From Nitratireductor aestuarii (GTDB lineage Bacteria > Pseudomonadota > Alphaproteobacteria > Rhizobiales > Rhizobiaceae), in the NCBI RefSeq assembly GCF_014641695.1, contig NZ_BMIF01000002.1, positions 248,001-312,000 of the forward strand: a stretch of DNA of 64,000 nucleotides, given 5' to 3'. Shown here piece after piece: positions 50,079 through 59,490 of this stretch (its first letter is position 1; each line of letters opens with the position of its first letter). The position numbers were made by a program, and so were the translations under genes. The notes beneath the pieces are model-generated. The model worked only from the letters and a program-made list of their open reading frames with translations. It searched no databases and was not told the DNA's origin.

Positions 50079-50113
50079 AGATGAACGTGGCCGGTCACCG
50101 GTCACGTTCATCT
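50079..50113. terminator. Convergent terminator-like hairpin
   Basis: An 11-bp stem AGATGAACGTG (50079-50089) / CACGTTCATCT (50103-50113) lies between two convergent genes. The loop can pair further. There is no strong T run, so efficiency is uncertain. Confidence 0.5.
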
Positions 50114-50123
50114 GCTTCATGCT

Positions 50124-50489
50124 CTACTCATCCCAAGCCTGAACCACCGTCTGATTGGCGATCTTGCCGTTTTCCAGGTCAAGCACAGCGAGGCAGAAGA
50201 CGCGAGCACCATCCGGATAGGTGCAGGCCTGGCTGAAAGCGAGCCGGTCGCCTTCTGCAATGCTGGTTTCAACCTTGTGAGTCATGGCACGGCTGCAGAT
50301 GTCGTCCCAGAAGGTGGCGATGGCTGCTTTTCCATGCACTTCACGGGGTCGGCTAGGCGGGTTGTTGCGGTCGATCACCTTCAGGTGGGCATCGTCCGCA
50401 TAGAAGCTTGCAAGCCGGCGTCCATCACGATTTTCGATTGCCTGCTTGATGGCGGCGCCGTTTACGCGTTCAACGGTTGTCGTGGGCAT
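50124..50489 (-). CDS. NTF2-like / SnoaL-type protein
   Basis: 121 aa with the cone-shaped NTF2 fold pattern: an N-terminal helix (IKQAIENRDGRRLASFYADDA), then WDDI and a C-terminal strand series. Members bind small ligands or catalyse isomerisation or dehydration. The start ATG is followed by PTTTVERVNG, with GGAGG about 11 bases before it. It lies downstream of the AhpD-like gene in the same direction. No ligand can be predicted. Confidence 0.8.
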   Translation of the reverse strand: MPTTTVERVNGAAIKQAIENRDGRRLASFYADDAHLKVIDRNNPPSRPREVHGKAAIATFWDDICSRAMTHKVETSIAEGDRLAFSQACTYPDGARVFCLAVLDLENGKIANQTVVQAWDE

Positions 50490-50546
50490 TTTCTTTTCTC
50501 CTCCTGGAGAGGCAGGTGCGGTGAGCTTAAAGTCTCCGCAAGCTGC

Positions 50547-51035
50547 TCACTTGGTTGTACTCATCGGTTCCTTTTCGGCGGCCCGGGCGAAGATCGCATC
50601 CATTTCCTGCTTGAAGGCTGCCTGATCGATCTGCATCCCGTTCAGTACCGTGGACCAGTGGCGGACGATCGCCGCCATCGCCACGGCCTCACGCACCTCT
50701 TCTTCTGTCGCGCCATTGGCAATGGCGGCCTTGGTGTGGAAATAGATGCAGTATTGGCAGGGGATTTGCGCGGCGACGGCAAGACCCATCAGCTCCTTGG
50801 TCTTGCCATCCAGAGCGCTCTGCGGGTTCAGCTGGATGGACTTGAACTCCGTCCATGCACCGGCAATGCCTGATTCCGGAAAGGCCTTGAAGAAGCTCGG
50901 GACTGATCCGAGCGTAGCCTCGATATCCTTGTAGGTGGCGTCAGCATCGGCATCGTCGGCGCTCACTGCTGGAACATGCGCCAGGGTGGCCGCAATAGCT
51001 ACGGCTGCGGCAGTCGCGTATTGAGTCGTCATCAT
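50547..51035 (-). CDS. Exported AhpD-like (carboxymuconolactone decarboxylase family) protein
   Basis: 162 aa. A Sec signal (ATAAAVAIAATLAHVPAVSA) is followed by an alkylhydroperoxidase-D-like helical domain with the redox pair in PCQYCIYFH and the family motif LMGLAVAAQ. Cytoplasmic AhpD proteins reduce peroxides through CxxC; a periplasmic version is unusual. GGAGG about ten bases upstream supports ATG 51035. It sits between the LuxR gene and the NTF2-like gene on the same strand and may be regulated by the former. Confidence 0.82.
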   Translation of the reverse strand: MMTTQYATAAAVAIAATLAHVPAVSADDADADATYKDIEATLGSVPSFFKAFPESGIAGAWTEFKSIQLNPQSALDGKTKELMGLAVAAQIPCQYCIYFHTKAAIANGATEEEVREAVAMAAIVRHWSTVLNGMQIDQAAFKQEMDAIFARAAEKEPMSTTK

Positions 51036-51151
51036 TTTTTCCTCCATGTGCTGCACGCCCTCTCAGGTGTACTGCAGCTGCGACTTTCCCACGTGCCGAT
51101 GTGTGCCGCTTCCACCCAGCGCGCCATTCTGCATCTGGCCCTTTCGGGCCA

Positions 51152-52678
51152 TCAGGCTTGTTGCTGTTTGGCGGCCAGTGCCGCTGCCGCAGCCCTGCTC
51201 GGGAGGTCGAGCTTGAGCAGGATGTTCGCCACGTGCCGCTTGACGGTGTGGTTGCTCAAGTGGAGCTCGGTGGCAATGGCCGGGTTGCTGAGGCCCTCGC
51301 TCACCAGCGTCAGCACCTGACGCTCGCGCGTCGTCAGAACCTCGATGGCGGGGTTTTCAAGTTTCAGCTGCGGTTCCAGATGCTCGGGCACCACTGCAAA
51401 GAGGCGGAGCGGCGGCTCGGATCGCTCACCCAGTCTTTCGCGCTCAACGAAGTGGAGGCCCGCGCCAGGGGAAAGGTCAGTGACGATGCTGCTCGCCAGG
51501 ATCTCACCGGGTTTTGCCTTTGCGGCTATTTCACGGGCAACGCGTAGGGCATCTCCGGCAAAGCTCGTTCGGTGCACCTCTACTTCACCGATGTGGAGTC
51601 CGCAGCTGCATTTTATGCCGAGTTCGCAGGCTTCCCGGACCAGTTCAACTGCACATCGAACGGCCCGTGAAGGTCCATCGAAGTGCGCGAGGATCTCCGG
51701 CTCCACGCCTTCGGAGACATGGCCGCCATAGCGGCCGGCGATCCGTTCGGTAATGTTGTGGATGAGCTGCAGCAAATCACCGTTACCGCCGATCGCCTTT
51801 TGCGTGGCATGCTGGACAATGCGGGCGACCAGGAGTGTGGCAAGCAACTGGTGGTGATGGCGAACAGGGCGGGCTCCCGTCAGAAATTCCTCGACCGCAT
51901 CGGCAACCTCGTCTGTGTCGCCGGTCCAAACCTGATGGTCACGGCCCGGAAGCGCCAGGAACCTTGCGCCAGGGATCCGTTGCGCGAGGTCGTGTCCCGC
52001 CTCCTGGGGAACGCTGACGTCGTTCGTGCGATGCAGGATGAGTGTCGATGCAACGACATGAGGCAGGGCGCTGCTGACATCGATTGCTGTACTCATCAGG
52101 GCGAGCGCCATGGCAGCGCGCGGGCTGGCGCTCAGCCGTTCGAACCGGCCCCACCACTCGCGAAAGCGCGGGTCGTTGAAACGCCCCGGCGAGAAATATT
52201 GAAGCGAGAAGCCATTGCCCCAGGACTTCTCGATGGTGGCCATGAATTCCGTCTGCGCAAGATACTCCATGGAGTTGGCGAAGCCGCCATAGAGTACAAG
52301 CGCCCGCACACGATCAGGGTAGTTGGCGGCGAACAGGAGGGATATCGCAGCCCCTTCGGCGCAACCGAAAAGCACCGCCTTGCCGCTGCCGGTTGCGTCC
52401 AGCACGGCACACAGGTCATCCATATGAGTCTGGAGCCCGGGGAGTTCTGTTGGGTCGCCGCGATCGCTCAGGCCTGTGCCGCGCTTGTCAAACAGGATGA
52501 GCCGCGAGAAGGCGGACAACCGATTGGCGAGATGGTTGAAGCCCGGATCTTCCCACTGCACTTCGAGATTGGAAATGAACCCGTCAACGAACACGAGGTC
52601 GAAGGAGCCTTGTCCCACGACCTGATAGGCGATGCGCCAATCGCCACTTCTCGCATATCGTACTTCAGGCGGTCTCAC
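51152..52678 (-). CDS. LuxR regulator fused to hydrolase-like and cyclase-like domains
   Basis: 508 aa. Residues 1-268 are an alpha/beta-hydrolase fold, but the nucleophile elbow reads GCAEG (A107) instead of G-x-S-x-G. Residues about 280-400 match class III nucleotidyl cyclases, but the two metal-binding aspartates are lost (ARIV at 284-288 in place of TDIV, and VEPEIL at 325-330 in place of the usual GDG). Residues 440-508 are a LuxR helix-turn-helix (LTTRERQVLTLVSEGLSN). Both enzyme modules therefore look catalytically dead and may act as ligand sensors. It is transcribed toward the AhpD-like and NTF2-like genes. Confidence 0.9.
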   Translation of the reverse strand: MRPPEVRYARSGDWRIAYQVVGQGSFDLVFVDGFISNLEVQWEDPGFNHLANRLSAFSRLILFDKRGTGLSDRGDPTELPGLQTHMDDLCAVLDATGSGKAVLFGCAEGAAISLLFAANYPDRVRALVLYGGFANSMEYLAQTEFMATIEKSWGNGFSLQYFSPGRFNDPRFREWWGRFERLSASPRAAMALALMSTAIDVSSALPHVVASTLILHRTNDVSVPQEAGHDLAQRIPGARFLALPGRDHQVWTGDTDEVADAVEEFLTGARPVRHHHQLLATLLVARIVQHATQKAIGGNGDLLQLIHNITERIAGRYGGHVSEGVEPEILAHFDGPSRAVRCAVELVREACELGIKCSCGLHIGEVEVHRTSFAGDALRVAREIAAKAKPGEILASSIVTDLSPGAGLHFVERERLGERSEPPLRLFAVVPEHLEPQLKLENPAIEVLTTRERQVLTLVSEGLSNPAIATELHLSNHTVKRHVANILLKLDLPSRAAAAALAAKQQQA

Positions 52679-52870
52679 TCCTCATCCAGAGCCTCCGCTT
52701 GAGAACGCTTGATTATAGCACTCCAGCAGGCGAATGCCTTGCCTGAAATGAGTGGGTCGGTGGAGCGAGAGCAGTGAGATCCGCAATGAAAGCGATTTGC
52801 TTCCAGCCGTGCCGGAACTGGTACCGACACGCCGCAAGTCGCCGATGCGACTTCATAATCTTAATGCGGA

Positions 52871-52955
52871 TGGTGCCCAGGAGAGGACTCGAACCTCCAC
52901 GCCTCGCGGCACACGGACCTGAACCGTGCGCGTCTACCAATTCCGCCACCTGGGC
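52871..52955 (-). tRNA. tRNA-Leu (anticodon CAG)
   Basis: On the minus strand the 85-base sequence folds with the acceptor GCCCAGG / CCTGGGC and an encoded CCA end. The D-arm, a long class II variable arm and a T-arm with GTTCGAGTC are present. The anticodon loop between CACGG and CCGTG reads TTCAGGT, so the anticodon is CAG. It is divergent from ilvD. Confidence 0.95.
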
Positions 52956-53244
52956 TTGTTTTGATGAGCTGCCATCTAAGGGGTGGATCATGTCCTGTCA
53001 ACGAGCTTTCGCAGACTTTTTCATTTTCCCGCAGCACGAATTAAAAAAAGACCGGAAAGCCTTGGGTTTCAATTTTACACCGCCGGCAAAATGGATGGGG
53101 AAAAGCGATCGCAGTCGCGAATCGCGACCGAATCGGAAGGCTCAACCCGAATCGAACCACCTCTCCGAGATTGGCGAATGCAGGGTGGTATTTCAGGCCA
53201 TAGAGATATATAGGAGACACGACCTATTTATGTGGATCTTCAGT

Positions 53245-55086
53245 ATGGCACCCTTACGCTCTCGCACTACCACTCACGGCAGAAACATGGCCGGCGCTCG
53301 TGGCCTTTGGCGCGCCACCGGCATGAAGGACAGCGACTTCGGCAAGCCCATTATTGCTGTGGTGAACTCCTTCACCCAGTTTGTGCCAGGGCACGTGCAT
53401 CTGAAGGATCTCGGCCAGCTCGTTGCACGCGAGATCGAAGCGTGCGGCGGCGTGGCCAAGGAATTCAACACGATCGCCGTCGACGACGGTATCGCGATGG
53501 GCCACGATGGCATGCTCTACTCGCTGCCTTCGCGCGAACTCATCGCCGACTCCGTCGAGTACATGGTCAATGCCCATTGCGCCGACGCGATGGTCTGCAT
53601 CTCGAACTGTGACAAGATCACGCCCGGCATGCTGATGGCCGCAATGCGGCTCAACATTCCGGTGATCTTCGTTTCCGGTGGCCCCATGGAGGCCGGCAAG
53701 GTCGTTCTGAACGGCAAGGAAACTGCGCTCGACCTGGTCGATGCGATGGTTGCCGCTGCCGACGAGCGTATCTCCGATGCCGACGTGCAGGCGATCGAGC
53801 GTTCTGCATGCCCGACCTGCGGCTCCTGCTCCGGCATGTTCACGGCAAACTCGATGAACTGTCTGACGGAGGCACTCGGCCTTTCGCTGCCCGGTAACGG
53901 TTCTGTCCTTGCAACGCATGCGGATCGCGAGCAGCTCTTCCTCGAAGCTGGCCGCAAAATCGTCGAGCTCTGCGAGCGTTACTACGGTCAGGACGACCAG
54001 AATGTCCTGCCACGCGCCATCGCGAACAAGCAGGCTTTCGAAAACGCAATGGCGCTGGACATTGCGATGGGCGGCTCGACCAATACCGTGTTGCACATCC
54101 TGGCAATCGCGCAGGAAGGTGAAGTCGACTTCACCATGGACGACATCGACCGCCTGTCGCGTCAGGTTCCGGTGCTCTGCAAGGTCGCTCCGGCCGTGGC
54201 GAATGTGCACATGGAAGACGTGCACCGCGCCGGCGGCATCATGGCGATCCTGGGTGAGCTCGACCGTGGCGGGCTGCTCAACCGCGAGTCGCCGACGGTT
54301 CACACCGCGTCGCTGGGCGAAGCGATCGCGAAGTGGGATATTCGCGTCTCCAATAGCGAGCAGGTTCATCAGCTGTTCCGCGCTGCCCCCGGTGGCGTGC
54401 CGACGCAGGTGGCGTTCAGCCAGAACCGCCGCTGGGCCGAAGTCGATCTCGATCGTGAAAAGGGCGTCATCCGCCGCGTCGAGAATGCCTTCTCCAAGGA
54501 TGGTGGTCTGGCCGTTCTCAAGGGCAATATCGCGCTCGACGGCTGTATCGTTAAGACAGCCGGCGTGGATGAGTCGATCCTGAAGTTCTCCGGCCCTGCA
54601 CGCGTTTACGAAAGCCAGGACGACGCGGTTCGCGGTATCCTGAGCAACGAAGTGAAGGCTGGCGAAGTGGTTGTCATCCGCTACGAGGGTCCGCGTGGTG
54701 GTCCCGGCATGCAGGAAATGCTCTACCCGACCAGCTACCTCAAGTCGAAGGGTCTGGGTGCGGCTTGCGCGCTCGTCACCGACGGCCGTTTCTCCGGTGG
54801 TACGTCCGGTCTGTCGATCGGCCACGTTTCGCCAGAGGCTGCCGAGGGTGGCGCGATCGGTCTCGTCCGCGATGGCGACATCGTCGAGATCGACATTCCG
54901 AACCGCACCATCAACCTCGCGATCGACGATGCAGAGATGGCGCGCCGCAGGGTCGAGCAGGATGCGCTCGGCTGGAAGCCAGCCAAGCCGCGCAAGCGCA
55001 AGATCACCGCTGCGCTGCGTGCCTATGCGCTGATGACCACCAGTGCTGCACTGGGTGCGGTCCGCAAGGTGCCTGATCTGGGCTAA
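53245..55086 (+). CDS. ilvD: Dihydroxy-acid dehydratase
   Basis: 613-aa Fe-S dehydratase for branched-chain amino-acid synthesis. The start [20 protein letters not shown] at 53245 fits the family; ATG 53230 is closer to GGAG (53214) and would add five residues. Cluster cysteines are in [10 protein letters not shown] and [19 protein letters not shown], and the C-terminal [16 protein letters not shown] motif is present. The 5' region 52956-53244 contains near-palindromes but no clear peptide leader. A strong terminator follows at 55126. Confidence 0.97.
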   Translation: MAPLRSRTTTHGRNMAGARGLWRATGMKDSDFGKPIIAVVNSFTQFVPGHVHLKDLGQLVAREIEACGGVAKEFNTIAVDDGIAMGHDGMLYSLPSRELIADSVEYMVNAHCADAMVCISNCDKITPGMLMAAMRLNIPVIFVSGGPMEAGKVVLNGKETALDLVDAMVAAADERISDADVQAIERSACPTCGSCSGMFTANSMNCLTEALGLSLPGNGSVLATHADREQLFLEAGRKIVELCERYYGQDDQNVLPRAIANKQAFENAMALDIAMGGSTNTVLHILAIAQEGEVDFTMDDIDRLSRQVPVLCKVAPAVANVHMEDVHRAGGIMAILGELDRGGLLNRESPTVHTASLGEAIAKWDIRVSNSEQVHQLFRAAPGGVPTQVAFSQNRRWAEVDLDREKGVIRRVENAFSKDGGLAVLKGNIALDGCIVKTAGVDESILKFSGPARVYESQDDAVRGILSNEVKAGEVVVIRYEGPRGGPGMQEMLYPTSYLKSKGLGAACALVTDGRFSGGTSGLSIGHVSPEAAEGGAIGLVRDGDIVEIDIPNRTINLAIDDAEMARRRVEQDALGWKPAKPRKRKITAALRAYALMTTSAALGAVRKVPDLG

Positions 55087-55125
55087 ACTACTGAGCATTG
55101 GCTCGGTATTTCCGGCTCAAGAATC

Positions 55126-55165
55126 ATCCCCGTGATGCGATGCGCATCATGGGGATTTTCTTTTC
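55126..55165 (+). terminator. Terminator after ilvD
   Basis: A 14-bp stem with one G-U pair (55126-55139 with 55143-55156, ATCCCCGTGATGCG / CGCATCATGGGGAT) and a three-base loop is followed by TTTCTTTTC. It also lies just before the convergent marR stop. Confidence 0.9.
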
Positions 55166-55176
55166 CTGCAGCTCTT

Positions 55177-55644
55177 TTATTCGTCGGCGATGCGCCACAG
55201 AAGGGGCAGCAGCTGCTCGCGCCCATTCGGCCCAAGCTTCTCGATCAGGCGGGCTTCATGCTCAGTATGGAGATCACGGGCGCGGTTGAACACGGCGATT
55301 CCCTTGGGCGTCAGGTGCAGCGCGTGAGAGCGACGGTCGCGCTTGGCGGGCTGACGCACGATCAGGCCCTGCTTCTCAAGATTGTCGACCATCGTGACAA
55401 AATTGGTCCGCTGGATTCCGAGTGCAGTGCTGATCTCCGACTGGTTGAGCCCCGGATTCTCACTGATCACGTAGAGTACCGAGAAGTAGGCGGGGCGGAG
55501 ATCGACTTCCTCCAAGGCGTGAATCAGATCCTCGAACGCGGAAAGCTGGGCTCGACGCAGAGCGTAGCCTATGGCTCCGCGGAGGGCATCCATGTTGGGG
55601 CGTTCGAGCTGGGTAAGGTCTGCGCAATGCTTATTTTCTATCAT
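55177..55644 (-). CDS. MarR family transcriptional regulator
   Basis: 155-aa winged-helix regulator (from MIENKHCADL; the open frame extends upstream without homology). The HTH is in LNQSEISTALGIQRTNFVTMVDNLEKQGLI, followed by the wing segment RDRRSHALHLTPKG. Such proteins answer phenolic or oxidative ligands. A perfect 9-6-9 palindrome lies 43 bp upstream and is the likely operator. It ends close to the ilvD terminator. Confidence 0.9.
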   Translation of the reverse strand: MIENKHCADLTQLERPNMDALRGAIGYALRRAQLSAFEDLIHALEEVDLRPAYFSVLYVISENPGLNQSEISTALGIQRTNFVTMVDNLEKQGLIVRQPAKRDRRSHALHLTPKGIAVFNRARDLHTEHEARLIEKLGPNGREQLLPLLWRIADE

Positions 55645-55686
55645 CAAGGGCACCCTGAAACTAATAAAAATACAACAAAGGTAAAG

Positions 55687-55710
55687 TTGCCAATGTAAAA
55701 GCATTGGCAA
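55687..55710. promoter_or_regulatory. Perfect palindrome, candidate MarR operator
   Basis: TTGCCAATG (55687-55695) and CATTGGCAA (55702-55710) are exact inverted repeats separated by TAAAAG. The two half-sites are centred one and a half helical turns apart, as expected for a MarR dimer. A second inverted repeat, TACAACCC / GGGTTGTA (55733-55740, 55752-55759), lies 23 bp beyond. Confidence 0.65.
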
Positions 55711-56232
55711 AGTATGGTCAAAAACAGATTTTTACAACCCTAAGTGTGAAGGGGTTGTATAAATGCAAAAGATTGTATCATGTGAAAACTGTTATGAGCG
55801 CTCCACTCTCCCATGTGGAGGTACCTGGTTTGGGCTACCAAGGAATAGTAGATTTATTCTGCGGTCGATGGGAAGTAGAGATTCAAAGTACTAACAGCTT
55901 AACAATTGTTAGTATCTTCTTCTGAGAACCTGAAGCGGGCTAGAAAATGTGGCCTGACCTGATGCAAGCCGTCTGGGGCTGAGCCAGGGCCAAATGATTT
56001 CCCCAGGCGTAGCTTAACACCTCGGTTTGTCGCGAGTTCGGGAAGCTTATGCATGATGAGGAGAGAGGAGGCTGAAGCGTCGTCCTGTGCAGGCGCGGAA
56101 GAATCGCCGCGCCTGCAGGGAGCGATTCGGCCTAGACCAGATCAGATTTTCACAGAAATTCTAAACTGCTCTATCTCTTTGCCTTCTCGCGGTTCCGGAC
56201 GGAAAACCGTTTCCAATTTTCCTGGAACCGCT
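55711..56232. other. AT-rich, hairpin-rich gene-free segment
   Basis: Bases about 55640-55930 are clearly AT-richer than their surroundings. They contain hairpins at 55733-55759, 55801-55820 (CTCCAC/GTGGAG) and 55889-55914 (TACTAACA/TGTTAGTA) followed by TCTTCTTC. An in-frame run at 55704-55925 has no ribosome site or family and is not called. Beyond it lies an unexplained stretch including GCAGGCGCGG/CCGCGCCTGC (56089-56116), then the polA end. Confidence 0.45.
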
Positions 56233-59175
56233 TTAGTGCGCCTCGTCCCAGTTGTCGGCAGCCCGCGCATCCACCTTGAGCGGCACGGAAAGGGCGCGAA
56301 CGGGGCCGGCAGCCTGTTCCATGACATGGCGGATCAGCGGAATGGCCGTTTCTACCAGTTCTTCCGGAGCCTCGAAGAGAAGTTCGTCGTGGACCTGCAG
56401 AAGCATCTGGATCTCGGACAGGCCGGCGTCTGCCAGTGCTCCCTCGATCTGCACCATGGCGCGGCGGATGATATCGGCCGCGGACCCCTGGATCGGCGCA
56501 TTGATCGCCGCGCGTTCGTTGAAGGCGCGAATCGATGGATTGGAAGCGCGGATGTCGGGGTAGTGCGCGCGACGGCCGAAGATCGTTTCGACATAGCCAT
56601 GTTCGCGGCAGAAAGCCTTGGTGCTCTCCATGTAGTCGCGAATGCCTGGGAAGCGCTCGAAGTAGCGCTTGATGTAGGAGCCAGCCTCTTCACGCGGGAT
56701 GCCAAGCTGGTTGGCGAGGCCGAAGGCGGAGATGCCGTAGATGATGCCGAAGTTGATGGCCTTGGCGCGGCGGCGAATCTCGGCCGGCATTCCCTCCACC
56801 GGCACCCCGAACATCTCGGAAGCCGTGAGGGCGTGAATGTCCAAACCATCGGCGAAGGCCTGTGTCAGCTGCGGGATTTCCGCCACGTGGGCCAGCACGC
56901 GCAATTCGATCTGGCTGTAGTCGGCCGAAATCAGCTTGCGTCCCTGGGGCGCGATGAAGGCGGTGCGGATCTTGCGGCCTTCCGCAGTACGAACAGGGAT
57001 GTTCTGAAGGTTCGGCTCGGACGAGGAGAGGCGGCCTGTCGTGGTGGATGCCAGCGAATAGGACGTGTGCACTCTTTTCGTCGTCGGGTGGATGAAGCCC
57101 GGCAGCGCGTCCGTGTAGGTGGATTTCAGCTTCGTTACCTGGCGCCAGTCGACGATCTTGCGCGGCAGCGGAAGGCCTTCGGCTGCGAGCTCCTCCAGCA
57201 CCTGAGCGGAGGTGGACCACTGGCCGGTCTTCGTCTTGGAGCCGCCCGGCAGCATCATTTTGCCGAAGAGGATGTCGCCAAGCTGCTTGGGTGAGCCGAT
57301 GTTGAAGCGCTCGCCGGCAAGCTCGTAGATCTCGTCTTCCATCGCCGCTGCCTGCTGGGCGAAATCGCCCGACATGCGCGAGAGGATGTTGCGGTCGACG
57401 CAGATGCCCCGATGCTCCATGCGGGCAATCACGGGGATGAGCGGTCGTTCCAGGCGCTCGTAAACCGAAACGATGCGATCGGCGACGAGCTGTGGCTTCA
57501 GGATCTCCCAGAGGCGCAGCACGATGTCGGCATGTTCGGCCGCAAAGGAGGTGGAGTGCTCCAGATCGACCATGTCGAAGGTGATCTTCGCCTTGCCGCT
57601 GCCCACCAAGTCCTTGAACGACATGGGCGCATGGCTCAGCCACTTGTCTGCCAGCGACTCAAGATCGTGAGCATTTACCCCTGCTGCAAGTACGTAGGAG
57701 ATGAGCATGATGTCATCGAAGGGGGCGACTTCGATGCCGCGGCGGTAAAGCGCCAGCCAGTCCTGCTTCAGATTGTGCGCTACCTTGATAACCGAGCGGT
57801 CCTCGAGAAGCGGGCGCAGCACCTCCAGTGCTTCCTTTTCGGCGATCTGGCCGTCCAGCCTTCCGCCGCCCCAGAGATCCTCCGCACGCTCCTTGTGGGC
57901 GAGCGGGATATAGGCCGCGCGGCCCGGAGCGATCGCGATCGAGATGCCGCAAAGCTCGGCCTGCATCGGATCGTTGGAGTTGAGCAGGGCGTTCAATGCA
58001 AGTGTGCCGGTTTCGCGCGCAAGGGCAACCCATTGCTGAAGCGTCGCGATATCGCGGATGCAGGTGTAGGCGGTGTGGTCGATCGGCAGCGACGAGATTT
58101 CGGCTGCGCGGCTTTTCGCCAGGTTTTCGGGCGTGTCGATCTCTTCACCGCGGACCGGTGTCACATCGCCGCCCGAGCTTGATTCGCCGGGAGCCGTGGC
58201 CGTAACCGTCACATCCATGTCGGGACCGTGAGCCTCTTCGGCTTTCTGCACCTCGACGTATGCGGCTTCCACAGCAGAGGCGTCCGTATCGGTCGCCTCG
58301 GCAACGCGGCGGGTGAGCGAGGCGAATTCCATCGCCTTGAGGAAGCCGATCAGCTTCGGCCCGTTGGTGGGCGTGAGAACCAGATCCTCCAGTCCTTCCT
58401 TAATCGGTACGTCCTTCTTCAGCGTCACCAGCTCGCGCGAGAGGCGGGCACTTTCAGCATGCGCGATCAGGTTTTCGCGACGCTTCTGCTGCTTGATCTC
58501 GTGGGCGCGTGAAAGCAGCGTGTCGAGGTCGCCGTATTCAGCCAGAAGCTGGGCGGCAGTCTTGGGGCCGATGCCGGGAACGCCAGGGACGTTGTCGATG
58601 GAGTCGCCGGTGAGCGCCTGCAGATCGATCATCTTTTCCGGCGGAACGCCCCATTTCTCGATAACTTCGGGGATGCGCGTTTCCTTGTCCTTCATCGGGT
58701 CGTAGAGGGACACGGTGTCATTGACGAGCTGCATCAGGTCCTTGTCGGAGGACACAATGGTGGTGTCGCCGCCAGCTTCGGTGGCAAGGCGCGCATAGGT
58801 GGCGATCAGGTCGTCCGCCTCGAAGCCTTCCATCTCGATGCAGGGCAGGCCGAAGGCCTGCGTCGCCTTACGGATGAGGCTAAACTGGGGGACCAAATCT
58901 TCCGGCGGGGCCGTACGGTTAGCCTTGTATTCCCCGTAGAGCTCGTTGCGGAAGGTCTTGGACGAATAATCGAAAATCACCGCAAAGTGAGTTGGCGTTA
59001 CGCCGACATCGGTGTTGCGCGCATCCCGCAGGAGCTTCCACAACATGTTGCAGAATCCTGCGACCGCACCGATGGGGAGCCCATCGGACTTGCGGGTCAG
59101 CGGCGGCAGCGCATGATAAGCCCGGAAGATGTACCCAGAGCCATCGACGAGGAAAAGATGATCACCCTTTTTCAT
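56233..59175 (-). CDS. polA: DNA polymerase I
   Basis: 980-aa three-domain repair polymerase. The 5'-3' exonuclease domain (about residues 1-310) has YIFRAYHALPPL and SSDKDLMQLV. The polymerase domain has SADYSQIELRVLAHV, RRAKAINFGIIYGIS and LLQVHDELLFE. In the middle 3'-5' exonuclease domain the active-site residues are replaced: the D-x-E motif reads NALL within TLALNALLNSND, and the Y-x3-D motif is FAAEH. Only N-x3-D (NLKQD) is kept. Proofreading is thus likely absent, while synthesis and nick translation should remain. Confidence 0.97.
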   Translation of the reverse strand: MKKGDHLFLVDGSGYIFRAYHALPPLTRKSDGLPIGAVAGFCNMLWKLLRDARNTDVGVTPTHFAVIFDYSSKTFRNELYGEYKANRTAPPEDLVPQFSLIRKATQAFGLPCIEMEGFEADDLIATYARLATEAGGDTTIVSSDKDLMQLVNDTVSLYDPMKDKETRIPEVIEKWGVPPEKMIDLQALTGDSIDNVPGVPGIGPKTAAQLLAEYGDLDTLLSRAHEIKQQKRRENLIAHAESARLSRELVTLKKDVPIKEGLEDLVLTPTNGPKLIGFLKAMEFASLTRRVAEATDTDASAVEAAYVEVQKAEEAHGPDMDVTVTATAPGESSSGGDVTPVRGEEIDTPENLAKSRAAEISSLPIDHTAYTCIRDIATLQQWVALARETGTLALNALLNSNDPMQAELCGISIAIAPGRAAYIPLAHKERAEDLWGGGRLDGQIAEKEALEVLRPLLEDRSVIKVAHNLKQDWLALYRRGIEVAPFDDIMLISYVLAAGVNAHDLESLADKWLSHAPMSFKDLVGSGKAKITFDMVDLEHSTSFAAEHADIVLRLWEILKPQLVADRIVSVYERLERPLIPVIARMEHRGICVDRNILSRMSGDFAQQAAAMEDEIYELAGERFNIGSPKQLGDILFGKMMLPGGSKTKTGQWSTSAQVLEELAAEGLPLPRKIVDWRQVTKLKSTYTDALPGFIHPTTKRVHTSYSLASTTTGRLSSSEPNLQNIPVRTAEGRKIRTAFIAPQGRKLISADYSQIELRVLAHVAEIPQLTQAFADGLDIHALTASEMFGVPVEGMPAEIRRRAKAINFGIIYGISAFGLANQLGIPREEAGSYIKRYFERFPGIRDYMESTKAFCREHGYVETIFGRRAHYPDIRASNPSIRAFNERAAINAPIQGSAADIIRRAMVQIEGALADAGLSEIQMLLQVHDELLFEAPEELVETAIPLIRHVMEQAAGPVRALSVPLKVDARAADNWDEAH

Positions 59176-59447
59176 GGCTTCACGGGTAGCGGGATGGGTG
59201 GTTGTTGTCCATCACAAACAAGTGATCCTTGCAATTTCCAGTGGGCAAAAGAAGAACGGCAAACTTGTCCAGTATAAAATTATTACCGAATTGTAACTAC
59301 GCTGCCCTTGAATTGCCTATTTGTCGCGCAACATATAGCGGTATCGGCAATATTCCGCCGAATGCCAGCCAAGGCCCGTCCCCCGCCTTTCTGGCAACTG
59401 CGCGACAGCCTATTCCCCTCTCCGGGTTGCGCGCGACTATGAAAAGA

Positions 59448-59484
59448 CCGCCGTGGCTCCCCTCCGCCACGGCGGCACTTTTTT
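59448..59484. terminator. Intrinsic terminator near gnd / polA leader
   Basis: A nine-base-pair stem CCGCCGTGG (59448-59456) / CCACGGCGG (59467-59475) is followed by CACTTTTTT on the right and has AAAAG on its left. It can stop gnd transcripts (minus) or plus-strand reading. It lies seven bases from the gnd stop. Confidence 0.85.
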
Positions 59485-59490
59485 ATAAGC

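Noticed and set aside
53254-55098. Long open frame opposite ilvD
   Set aside because: Same cause: codon bias of ilvD leaves the opposite frame open. ilvD has full family motifs.
55704-55925. 73-aa frame in the AT-rich segment
   Set aside because: It starts within the palindrome on a TTG, has no ribosome site and crosses hairpins.
56053-57294. Long open frame opposite the polA 3' part
   Set aside because: It is an antisense shadow of polA; no motif or start context.
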